Source: Pseudolabrys sp. (GTDB lineage: Bacteria > Pseudomonadota > Alphaproteobacteria > Rhizobiales > Xanthobacteraceae). From it: a stretch of DNA of 64,000 nt. The position numbers and the translations under genes were made by a program. The notes under the pieces were generated by a model that was not told where the DNA came from, searched no databases, and saw only the letters and a list, made by a program, of their open reading frames with translations. The first letter of the stretch is position 1, and each line of letters starts with the position of its first letter. The DNA is taken from positions 38,397 through 102,396 of the forward strand of contig JAFIGS010000035.1 of assembly GCA_017849615.1 (NCBI GenBank), given 5' to 3'. Positions 18,306 through 24,679 of the stretch are shown piece after piece.

Positions 18306-18902
18306 TCAGCCGATCATCTCGAGTTTGTCGGGCCCGGCTTCGCGATACTTCGAGCCATCCAGCGGACAGACGAGATCGGCACCGAGCTTCATACCGGCCT
18401 TGCTCATCCAGCCGACCCGCCGCGCCGGCGCACCGACCATCAGCGCGAAAGCCGGCACGTCTTTGGTCACCACCGCGCCAGCTCCGATCATGCAGTATTC
18501 GCCGAGAGTGTTGCCGCAGATGATGGTGGCATTGGCGCCGATGGTGGCGCCCCGCTTGACGAGCGTCGGACGGAACTCAGTCTTGCGCTCGATCTCGGCG
18601 CGCGGGTTGATGACATTCGTGAACACGCAGGACGGCCCGCAGAACACGCCGTCCTCCAGCGTAACACCCGGATAGACGCTGACATTATTCTGCAGCTTGC
18701 ACTTGTCGCCAAGACTGACATCGGGGCCGATCACGACATTCTGGCCGATGATGCAGCCGCGGCCGATCTTGCTGCGAGGCAGGACATGGCTGAAATGCCA
18801 GATGCGCGTACCCTCGCCGATCTCGACCGGACCGTCGATATAGGCGCTCTCGTGATAGGTCACGCCCGGTAGCCGGGGATCCTGTCGCAACTGCGATGTC
18901 AT
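18306..18902 (-). CDS. wbpD: UDP-2-acetamido-3-amino-2,3-dideoxy-glucuronate N-acetyltransferase (WbpD/WlbB-like)
   Basis: A left-handed beta-helix acyltransferase (198 aa) built of hexapeptide repeats, visible as IGEGTRIWHFSHV, IGRGCIIGQNVVIGPDV, LEDGVFCGPS and IGANATIICGNTLGEYCMIGAGAV. It should be a trimer that uses acetyl-CoA to acetylate the 3-amino group formed by WbpE. The C-terminal tail after VGAPARRVGWMSKAG is typical of WbpD/WlbB. It lies 20 bp downstream of wbpB and 10 bp upstream of wbpE. Confidence 0.88.
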   Translation of the reverse strand: MTSQLRQDPRLPGVTYHESAYIDGPVEIGEGTRIWHFSHVLPRSKIGRGCIIGQNVVIGPDVSLGDKCKLQNNVSVYPGVTLEDGVFCGPSCVFTNVINPRAEIERKTEFRPTLVKRGATIGANATIICGNTLGEYCMIGAGAVVTKDVPAFALMVGAPARRVGWMSKAGMKLGADLVCPLDGSKYREAGPDKLEMIG

Positions 18903-18922
18903 TGTGCTGAGAGCGATCGAGG

Positions 18923-19864
18923 TCAGGCGACGTAGCGGCGAACCAGGGGATGCTGATCGCCGGCGCGCAGTTCGATGGGTTTGGTGCGGAAACCGGAAAC
19001 GATGTCGATCGAGGGCCGCACTTCGTCAATACCAAAGCCCTTGCCGGCCAGTATCTCTTCGTAGCTGCGCGTGTGCAGGTCGGTGAAGCCTTCCGAGAAC
19101 TCGACTTCTTCACCGTCGATGGTGATCGAGCGATAGGTCGTCTTCTGGCCCCGCACGTTGTCCGGCAGATCGTTGCGATCGACCGACAGGAACCAGCGGA
19201 TCTGCGCGCGGCCGCATTCGAGGTAACCGGCGGCGCGCTCGTCGTCGTGCAGATGCACGACGTTCTGAGTTACCGGTCCGAAGATATAGGACAGCATGTC
19301 GAAAAAATGGACGCCGATATTCGTCGCGACGCCGCCGGATTTCGATTCATCGCCTTTCCAGGAGGCGTGATACCAGCGGCCGCGCGACGTGATGTAGGTC
19401 AGATCGACCACGAAGGTCTTGTTCGGCGAAGCATCGACCTTGCGCTTGAGCTCCTGGATCGCCGGATGCAGGCGAAGCTGCAGGATGGTCGATATCTTGC
19501 GGCCTGTTTCTTTCTCGATCTCGGCGAGGCCGTCGATATTCCACGGGTTCAGCACCAGCGGCTTCTCGCAAATGACGTCCGCGTCGGAGCGCAGCGCGAA
19601 ACGGCAGTGCGCGTCGTGCAGATAGTTCGGCGAGCAGATGGAAACGTAATCGACCTTCTGGCCGCGGCGGCGCATCTTGTCGATGTGCCGGTCGAAACGT
19701 TCGAATTCCACGAAGAAGTAGGCGTCGGGAAAATGGCTATCGATGATGCCGACGGAGTCCTTCGGATCGAAGGCCACGGCAAGATCGCCGCCGACCGCCT
19801 TAATGGCCTTCATGTGGCGCGGCGCGATGTAGCCACCAACGCCGATCAACGCAAAAGTCGTCAC
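18923..19864 (-). CDS. wbpB: UDP-GlcNAcA 3-dehydrogenase (WbpB/WlbA-like, Gfo/Idh/MocA family)
   Basis: NAD-dependent oxidoreductase, 313 aa, first gene of the polysaccharide operon. The N-terminus ALIGVGGYIAPRHMKAI and the following DSVGIIDSHFPDA and EFERFDRH are hallmarks of WlbA/WbpB, which oxidises C3 of UDP-N-acetylglucosaminuronate and recycles NADH with 2-oxoglutarate. EKPLV in the catalytic loop is present. The GTG start (19864) is preceded by GGGGAAG. Upstream lie an ops-like element and a palindrome shared with the regulator gene. The dehydrogenase that would make the UDP-GlcNAcA substrate (WbpA) is not in the window. Confidence 0.9.
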   Translation of the reverse strand: MTTFALIGVGGYIAPRHMKAIKAVGGDLAVAFDPKDSVGIIDSHFPDAYFFVEFERFDRHIDKMRRRGQKVDYVSICSPNYLHDAHCRFALRSDADVICEKPLVLNPWNIDGLAEIEKETGRKISTILQLRLHPAIQELKRKVDASPNKTFVVDLTYITSRGRWYHASWKGDESKSGGVATNIGVHFFDMLSYIFGPVTQNVVHLHDDERAAGYLECGRAQIRWFLSVDRNDLPDNVRGQKTTYRSITIDGEEVEFSEGFTDLHTRSYEEILAGKGFGIDEVRPSIDIVSGFRTKPIELRAGDQHPLVRRYVA

Positions 19865-19885
19865 GTGCTTCCCCGCCGTTTAGCC

Positions 19886-19896
19886 ATGCTACCGCA
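19886..19896 (-). promoter_or_regulatory. ops/JUMPstart-like element
   Basis: Minus-strand TGCGGTAGCAT matches the RfaH-recruiting ops sequence GGCGGTAGCGT at 9 of 11 positions, with the GCGGTAGC core intact. It lies 22 bp before the wbpB start, just after a 7-bp-stem hairpin (19900-19920). A NusG/RfaH-like protein is encoded directly upstream. A chance match is possible. Confidence 0.4.
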
Positions 19897-20083
19897 GTTC
19901 GGGTGAAATGCTGTCACCCGAGCCTGCACTTCAACCGCGTCGGTACCGCGCCAGTTGGCGCCGCCAAAACCCCGCGAAAAATCAAAATCCCGGAGATCGC
20001 CCAGTCGCCGCTGCTCCTCGCCAACGTCCTGCGTTGTATGGAGAAAATGGCCCGTCAGCTTTCCCGGAACCCGACCTCGAGGC

Positions 20084-20098
20084 GTTCATGACATGAAC
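20084..20098. promoter_or_regulatory. palindromic operator GTTCAT-N3-ATGAAC, copy 1
   Basis: Sequence GTTCATGACATGAAC, a perfect 6-bp inverted repeat with a 3-bp centre, about 220 bp upstream of wbpB. The only other copy noticed is upstream of the winged-helix regulator gene (21332-21346). Inference: binding site of that regulator at the operon promoter. Confidence 0.6.
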
Positions 20099-20167
20099 GT
20101 CACCCCTTAGCAAGCCGAAGCCGGAACTTTGCGATCTCCTGACTTTCCCTTCTTGGAGGAGGCGTTA

Positions 20168-20677
20168 TTAGACGGCAGCAACCGACAATTCGTCGATCAT
20201 GACGCGCACTTTGCGTCCCAAAAGATCGAGCAGGATCGAAACTCTTTCCTGATCGTTGCCTTCAAACATACCGAAGCAGTTCGAGAACACGCCGTCGATG
20301 ACCCGCACCTTGTCGCCGGGTGCGAAGCGAGGCTTATCATCCATCTGGACGAAGCCCCGCTCATCCTCGCGCTGCCTGAGCGCCGCGATGATCTGCGGGG
20401 GGACCGCTGCGAGCGCTTCGCCGTTGCGGACGAGACCGACGACTCCGACGGTCGACTGGATCGCGCGCCAGCGCTGGGTCGCGACATCGATGGCGACGAA
20501 CAGATAGCGCGGAAACAGCGGCGCAGCGACGGTCTCGATACGTCGCGCGTGACGGCGCCGTTTGAGATAACGCGGAAAATACGTCTTGAAGCCTTGCCGC
20601 TCGAGATGGGCGGCGGCCTTGTTCTCACCGTGAGCATGCGCGAGCACGGCGTACCATTGCGGCGCGGTTTCCGTCAT
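20168..20677 (-). CDS. NusG-family specialised antiterminator (RfaH-like)
   Basis: 169 aa. The N-terminal NGN domain begins WYAVLAHAHGENKAAAHLERQGF and includes FPRYLKRRRHARR and FPRYLFVAID; the C-terminal KOW domain is FAPGDKVRVIDGVFSNCFGMFEG. Housekeeping NusG normally sits by secE and rplK; a copy at the head of a polysaccharide operon is the usual place of RfaH/UpxY-type paralogues that bind paused polymerase at the leader and suppress termination along long operons. Its start overlaps the upstream regulator stop by 4 bp, so the two are coupled. Confidence 0.88.
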   Translation of the reverse strand: MTETAPQWYAVLAHAHGENKAAAHLERQGFKTYFPRYLKRRRHARRIETVAAPLFPRYLFVAIDVATQRWRAIQSTVGVVGLVRNGEALAAVPPQIIAALRQREDERGFVQMDDKPRFAPGDKVRVIDGVFSNCFGMFEGNDQERVSILLDLLGRKVRVMIDELSVAAV

Positions 20678-21312
20678 GACACCGGCCTCCGCGCCTGCTT
20701 TTCAAGACCGAGCAGCCGCGGCGCCAGCACGCGCTTGGCGCCAAAACGTTCGACTGCCGCAATGTACGTTTCATGCGCCGACCGCAGAGCGGTGATGACA
20801 ACGCCGTCGAATTCCGCCGCCACACCATCGAAGTCCGCGAACACCATCAGTCCGACAAAACTCTCCGCCGATGCCTGACCATCAACAACTCCGACAACCG
20901 AAACGTCGCTTTCAAGCGAGGCGATCCGGGCGATTTCCGCGAGATCGGAGATGCCAGCGAGCACAACGCTGTTCCAGCCGCGCTCGGTTGCGATGGCAAA
21001 GACGTCGGCGCAGTCGGTGCGCGCCTGACGAAAGAACGAGAACGAATGCGTGAAGTACTCGACAGTCAGGCGCGACTTCTCGGCGAAGCCCTGCGGCGTC
21101 AGGTAATAAGCATAACGCCGCGTCGGTGCCTCGCCGACCTTGACGAGACCCTTCTTGATGCAGCGTTTGACGTAAGCATTGACCAAGCCCAAAGCGATGC
21201 CGAGTTCGGTAGCAAGGCGCCGCTGCGTCTGACCGCCGTCCCTCTCGACGGACTGGAGCAGACTTAAAACTATCCGGTTTTCCGCTTCATCGTTTTGGGC
21301 AATTCTCGACAT
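20674..21312 (-). CDS. winged-helix (MarR/EPS-associated type) regulator with Rossmann-like C-terminal domain
   Basis: About 212 aa. Residues ~10-85 are a winged helix (NRIVLSLLQSVERDGGQTQ, RRLATELGIALGLVNAYVK and the wing RRYAYYLTPQGFAEK) like the MarR-type regulators associated with exopolysaccharide clusters. The remaining ~110 residues look like an alpha/beta Rossmann domain (SVVLAGISDLAEIA, SVVGVVDGQ, FDGVVITALR, GAKRVLAPRLL). It heads the operon that continues into the RfaH-like gene. A GTG at 21327 is an alternative start; ATG 21312 is preferred because the palindrome lies 20 bp before it. Likely an autoregulated switch for polysaccharide synthesis (inference). Confidence 0.75.
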   Translation of the reverse strand: MSRIAQNDEAENRIVLSLLQSVERDGGQTQRRLATELGIALGLVNAYVKRCIKKGLVKVGEAPTRRYAYYLTPQGFAEKSRLTVEYFTHSFSFFRQARTDCADVFAIATERGWNSVVLAGISDLAEIARIASLESDVSVVGVVDGQASAESFVGLMVFADFDGVAAEFDGVVITALRSAHETYIAAVERFGAKRVLAPRLLGLEKQARRPVS

Positions 21313-21331
21313 CAGTCGTTTGTTCACCGGC

Positions 21332-21346
21332 GTTCATGAGATGAAC
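21332..21346. promoter_or_regulatory. palindromic operator GTTCAT-N3-ATGAAC, copy 2
   Basis: GTTCATGAGATGAAC, same arms as the site at 20084-20098, with a different centre base. It ends 20 bp before the preferred start of the winged-helix gene, where a bound repressor or activator would control the gene itself. Confidence 0.6.
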
Positions 21347-21636
21347 ATCAATACCCCGTTTCGACCCTGAAGGTCAATCATCATCAGCAACCCTTGCGGG
21401 AATTCGTCCAGGACAACCTGTTATGTTGCAGCGACGCACAGTGCAAGCTTAGGCCATACAATCGCGCTTTATGTCAAAAAGCGCTGAATAATTGCGAATT
21501 GGATAGGCCGTCGCGTAAGGCACCGATACGTGTCGTGTGTCGCGCCTCACATTCAGGTTGGCGACCCGTGCGAAGCCGGTATGTCAGACGTTTGCGCGAA
21601 CCCGACCGGCGTCGGCATCAGTAGTTTTCAGAGATT
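21347..21636. other. intergenic region without recognisable gene
   Basis: About 290 bp between the regulator operator and the tRNA. It is more A/T-rich than the surroundings and probably holds the regulator promoter on the minus strand. The short open frames in it lack convincing starts and codon pattern. Confidence 0.5.
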
Positions 21637-21713
21637 TGGTAGCTGGGGAGGGATTTGAACCCCCGACCTACGGATTATGATTCCGCCGCTCTAACCAACT
21701 GAGCTACCCAGCC
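21637..21713 (-). tRNA. tRNA-Met (anticodon CAT), elongator type
   Basis: The minus strand folds as a full cloverleaf with encoded CCA: acceptor GGCTGGG with CCCAGCT, D-arm GCTC...GAGC, anticodon stem GCGGA/TCCGT with loop ATCATAA, and T-arm GGGGGTTCAAATCCC. The anticodon is CAT. The first acceptor pair is G-U. Elongator Met is more likely than initiator because position 1 pairs; a lysidine-modified Ile tRNA cannot be excluded by sequence alone. Confidence 0.93.
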
Positions 21714-21841
21714 AAGACCATCGCCGATCAGGGCGCGATATAGGGAAGCGCGGCGAAGCCTGTCAAGCAAGCTCCCGCCGAAATCCCTGATCCGCCTGTC
21801 AATTCGCCGGATTTTCCCGCCCGGCTCTATATCGGCGGGAC

Positions 21842-22216
21842 CTATTTCGGCTGGACCTGCGGATTGCCGCCCGGCGAACCCGGCGGCGGGATCACCGGCG
21901 TCCGCCCCGCTTCCGGCGTCGGCGCCTTGATCTCCGGATCGACGGCCGGCGGGCAGATCACCCCGCCCGACTGGGCAAGCTTGCTGCTCAGGCTTTCGTC
22001 ATTGGGCTTGCGAACCACAACGTCCCCGCCCTCCCCGACCGTGGCATGGGTGCCGTCGGGCCCGCACGCCTTGCTGTCGGTAGACTGGGCTTTCGGCGGT
22101 TCCGCCGGCTTGGCGAGGGGCGGCGCCTGCGCCACCGCGACCCCGGCCGAGACGGCAAGCAACGCCGCCGCCAGGATGGCAAGGGTGGATTGTCCGACTA
22201 TGCGCTGGATGGCCAT
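21842..22216 (-). CDS. small proline-rich exported protein of unknown function
   Basis: 124 aa with an N-terminal signal peptide (hydrophobic LAILAAALLAVSAGVAVAQA) and a mature part rich in Pro and Ala (PPLAKPAEPPKAQ and PPPGSPGGNPQVQPK). Two Cys (KACGPDG, VICPP) could form one disulfide in the periplasm. I recognise no family. It stands alone between the tRNA and pmtA. Confidence 0.65.
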   Translation of the reverse strand: MAIQRIVGQSTLAILAAALLAVSAGVAVAQAPPLAKPAEPPKAQSTDSKACGPDGTHATVGEGGDVVVRKPNDESLSSKLAQSGGVICPPAVDPEIKAPTPEAGRTPVIPPPGSPGGNPQVQPK

Positions 22217-22276
22217 GGCATCCTCCGTTCGGAGGACAACCGACGGGCCCGCAGCCCAGTTCCGCGCCCTTCGGCC

Positions 22277-22945
22277 TCAGGCCGCCCTGGATTCCCGCTC
22301 AGTGCGGGCAAAGCGGATCAGCGCGAAATGCCCCATCGGCGGCAGCGGCCGCCGCTCGACAATGCGCATGCCGCCATGTTTGGCCGCCCAGTCGGCCAGC
22401 CGCGCGAACGGAAACTCCGGCCGCCAGCCGAGCCGGCGCGCGATCGGCGCAAAGCCGAGCTCGAACAGCCGCCGCAAGCCGCTCTCGGCGCCGATGTGGT
22501 TGACGAGGATGATCTCGCCGCCCGGCTTGAGCACGCGCGCGAATTCGTCGAGCGTCGCTTCCGGATCCGGCACGGCGGTGATGACATATTGCGCCACCAC
22601 CACATCGACCGAATGGTCCGGCACCGCCATGCGCATCGCGTCCATCACCGCCAATGCTTCGACATGCACGAGCTTCTGCGTGACGACGCGCTCATGCGCC
22701 TTGCGCAGCATTGGCTCCGACAGGTCCATGCCGACGATGCTGATGTTGGAGGGATAGCCCGGCAGCGAAATGCCGGTGCCGACGCCGACCTCGAGCAGCC
22801 GCCCGCCCGGCGGACAGGCCTTGCTCGCCGCTTCAATCGAGGCGTTGCGCCCCGCCTCGAACACCTTGCCAAAAACGAAATCGTAGATCGGCGCCCAGCG
22901 CGCATATGCTTTCTCGACGCCGTCCTTGCTGATGTCCCCGCCCAT
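22277..22945 (-). CDS. pmtA: phosphatidylethanolamine N-methyltransferase
   Basis: SAM-dependent enzyme of 222 aa that converts phosphatidylethanolamine stepwise to phosphatidylcholine at the inner membrane. The N-terminus AYARWAPIYDFVFGKVFEAGR and SAM motif LLEVGVGTGISLPGYP are the signature of the rhizobial/Rhodobacter PmtA family, as is EPMLRKAHERV. C-terminal RRLGWRPEFPFARL also fits. It lies 32 bp downstream of mnmA on the same strand, possibly co-transcribed. Confidence 0.88.
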   Translation of the reverse strand: MGGDISKDGVEKAYARWAPIYDFVFGKVFEAGRNASIEAASKACPPGGRLLEVGVGTGISLPGYPSNISIVGMDLSEPMLRKAHERVVTQKLVHVEALAVMDAMRMAVPDHSVDVVVAQYVITAVPDPEATLDEFARVLKPGGEIILVNHIGAESGLRRLFELGFAPIARRLGWRPEFPFARLADWAAKHGGMRIVERRPLPPMGHFALIRFARTERESRAA

Positions 22946-22977
22946 GATCTCTTTTGTTTGTTGTTGTTTGTTGTTGC

Positions 22978-24162
22978 TTACGCGACCGAAGCCCGCGCGG
23001 CTTCGGCAAGCGGCGCGCGCTCACCGGCCGCCACCGCGCCGCGGATGAAACCCCCGCCCAGCACGCGCGCCTGGCCTTCGGCCGCATCGTAGAACACGCA
23101 GGCCTGCCCGGGGGAGACGCCATGCTCGCCATCGACGAGATCGACTTCGTAGCCGCCCGCGCCGCGGCGCAGCCACGCCGCCTGCGGTGGACGCGACGAG
23201 CGAACCTTCACATGAACCTCGAGCCGGCCATTGCCGAGCACGTCGTCGATATCGCCCTCGCCGATCCAGTTGACGTCGCGCAAGGTGATGCTCTGCGTCT
23301 TGAGCGCCTCGCGCGGGCCGACGATGACACGGCGGTTGTCGGCATCGAGCCGCACCACATAGAGCGGCGCACCCGAGGCGATGCCGAGGCCGCGGCGCTG
23401 GCCGACGGTGAAATGAATGATGCCGCCATGCTTGCCGAGGACGCGGCCATTGATGTCGACAATCTCGCCCGGCTCCGCTGCGCCGGGCTTGAGCCGCGCG
23501 ATGATGTCGGCGTAGCTGCCGGTCGGCACGAAACAGATATCCTGGCTGTCATGCTTCTCGGCGACCGCGAGCTCGAACTGGCGCGCAAGGTCGCGCGTTT
23601 CGGCCTTGGACTTGTCGCCGAGCGGAAAGCGCAGGATGTCGAGTTGATCGGACGTGGTGCCGAACAGGAAATAGCTCTGGTCTTTCTCGTCCTCGCGCGC
23701 GCGGAACAGGCCGCGGCGGCCGGACGGCAGCAGACGCGACGACACGTAATGACCCGTCGCCATCGCATCGGCGTTGAGATCGCGCGCGGTGTGCAGGAGG
23801 TCGTGAAACTTGATCGACATGTTGCAGGAGATGCACGGCACCGGCGTCTCGCCGGCGATGTAGCTCTCGGCGAAGCGGTCGATCACCGCTTCCTTGAAGC
23901 GGCTTTCGTAGTCGAGCACGTAATGCGGAATGCCGATGCGCTCGGCGACGGCGCGCGCGTCGTAGATGTCCTGCCCGGCGCAGCAGGCGCCCTTGCGATG
24001 CACCGCGGCGCCATGATCGTAGAGCTGCAGCGTGACGCCGACGACGTCGTAACCCTCGGCCTTGAGCAAGGCAGCCGTCACCGACGAGTCAACGCCGCCG
24101 GACATGGCGACGACGACACGGGTATCTTCCGGCCGCTTGGGCAATTCGAGCGAGTTCATCAT
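22978..24162 (-). CDS. mnmA: tRNA-specific 2-thiouridylase
   Basis: Cytoplasmic enzyme that thiolates U34 of tRNA-Lys/Glu/Gln. 394 aa. The ATP-pyrophosphatase loop is [15 protein letters not shown]; the two redox Cys lie in PCISCN and [16 protein letters not shown] and [10 protein letters not shown] are further family motifs. [12 protein letters not shown] near residue 60 is typical of alphaproteobacterial members. Start ATG 24162, with a second Met immediately after it. Confidence 0.95.
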   Translation of the reverse strand: MMNSLELPKRPEDTRVVVAMSGGVDSSVTAALLKAEGYDVVGVTLQLYDHGAAVHRKGACCAGQDIYDARAVAERIGIPHYVLDYESRFKEAVIDRFAESYIAGETPVPCISCNMSIKFHDLLHTARDLNADAMATGHYVSSRLLPSGRRGLFRAREDEKDQSYFLFGTTSDQLDILRFPLGDKSKAETRDLARQFELAVAEKHDSQDICFVPTGSYADIIARLKPGAAEPGEIVDINGRVLGKHGGIIHFTVGQRRGLGIASGAPLYVVRLDADNRRVIVGPREALKTQSITLRDVNWIGEGDIDDVLGNGRLEVHVKVRSSRPPQAAWLRRGAGGYEVDLVDGEHGVSPGQACVFYDAAEGQARVLGGGFIRGAVAAGERAPLAEAARASVA

Positions 24163-24679
24163 GGCGTTGTCTTACACCATATGGCGGCGCGTGGGGCGAA
24201 ATGGAAGGCAAAGCCCGGGGTGGCAGCGGGGGGCCGGGCTCGAGGAACCCGGTCTATCCCGTTCAATCGATTTGGCTATCTCGCCATGGCGCCTGTCGCC
24301 TGCATCCAGGCGCGGTTATCCGCCGACGTCAGATAGATGCCCGGCGTCGCTATCCAGGCGGCGTGGAAGAAGATGTCCGTCAGCCGGATGTCTCGCACCG
24401 GCCGTGCCGCACCCGCCTCATCCCGCAGATCGGCAGCGTCCCGCTGCGTCAGGCAACACTCCCGGGTAAATGGCGAGATTTCTCGCGTTACGAGTGGAGA
24501 CTCGGGCTCCGCCGAGGGAACCGGGCAAAACCTGCCGCCCGCGGGGCGGTTTTGGCCGGCCGCGCGAGGCCATCGCCCGGGCGACAAGGAGCCAACCAAT
24601 TGAAAAAACTGGTTTTTATAGAAGACGAACACTGGCCTGCCGATTGCAATCCCCTGGGGGTCAATTGCGGAGGTTCGTC
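24163..24679. other. 517-bp gap before fliK
   Basis: Divergent promoter region for mnmA and fliK. It includes a candidate regulatory element at 24524-24536, and a GC hairpin CCGCCC-GCG-GGGCGG followed by TTTT at 24535-24553. A minus-strand frame at 24276-24480 has some coding look (see findings), but no start codon was convincing. Confidence 0.45.
24524..24536. promoter_or_regulatory. GGCAA-N3-CTGCC element upstream of fliK
   Basis: GGCAAAACCTGCC differs by one base from the inverted repeat GGCAA-N3-TTGCC found before fliF and flhA. There is no adjacent CtrA-like box here. Candidate FlbD-type site, weaker than the other two. Confidence 0.35.

Larger units (their letters stand above)
19865..20167. 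promoter_or_regulatory. intergenic leader of the polysaccharide operon
   Basis: A 303-bp gap between the antiterminator gene and wbpB that should hold the operon promoter and leader (minus strand). It contains the palindrome at 20084-20098, a hairpin at 19900-19920 and an ops-like core at 19886-19896. I see no open frame with coding character. Confidence 0.6.

Noticed and set aside
21394-21624. Plus-strand 76-aa frame before the tRNA
   Set aside because: No ribosome-binding site, irregular codon pattern, Arg-rich translation.
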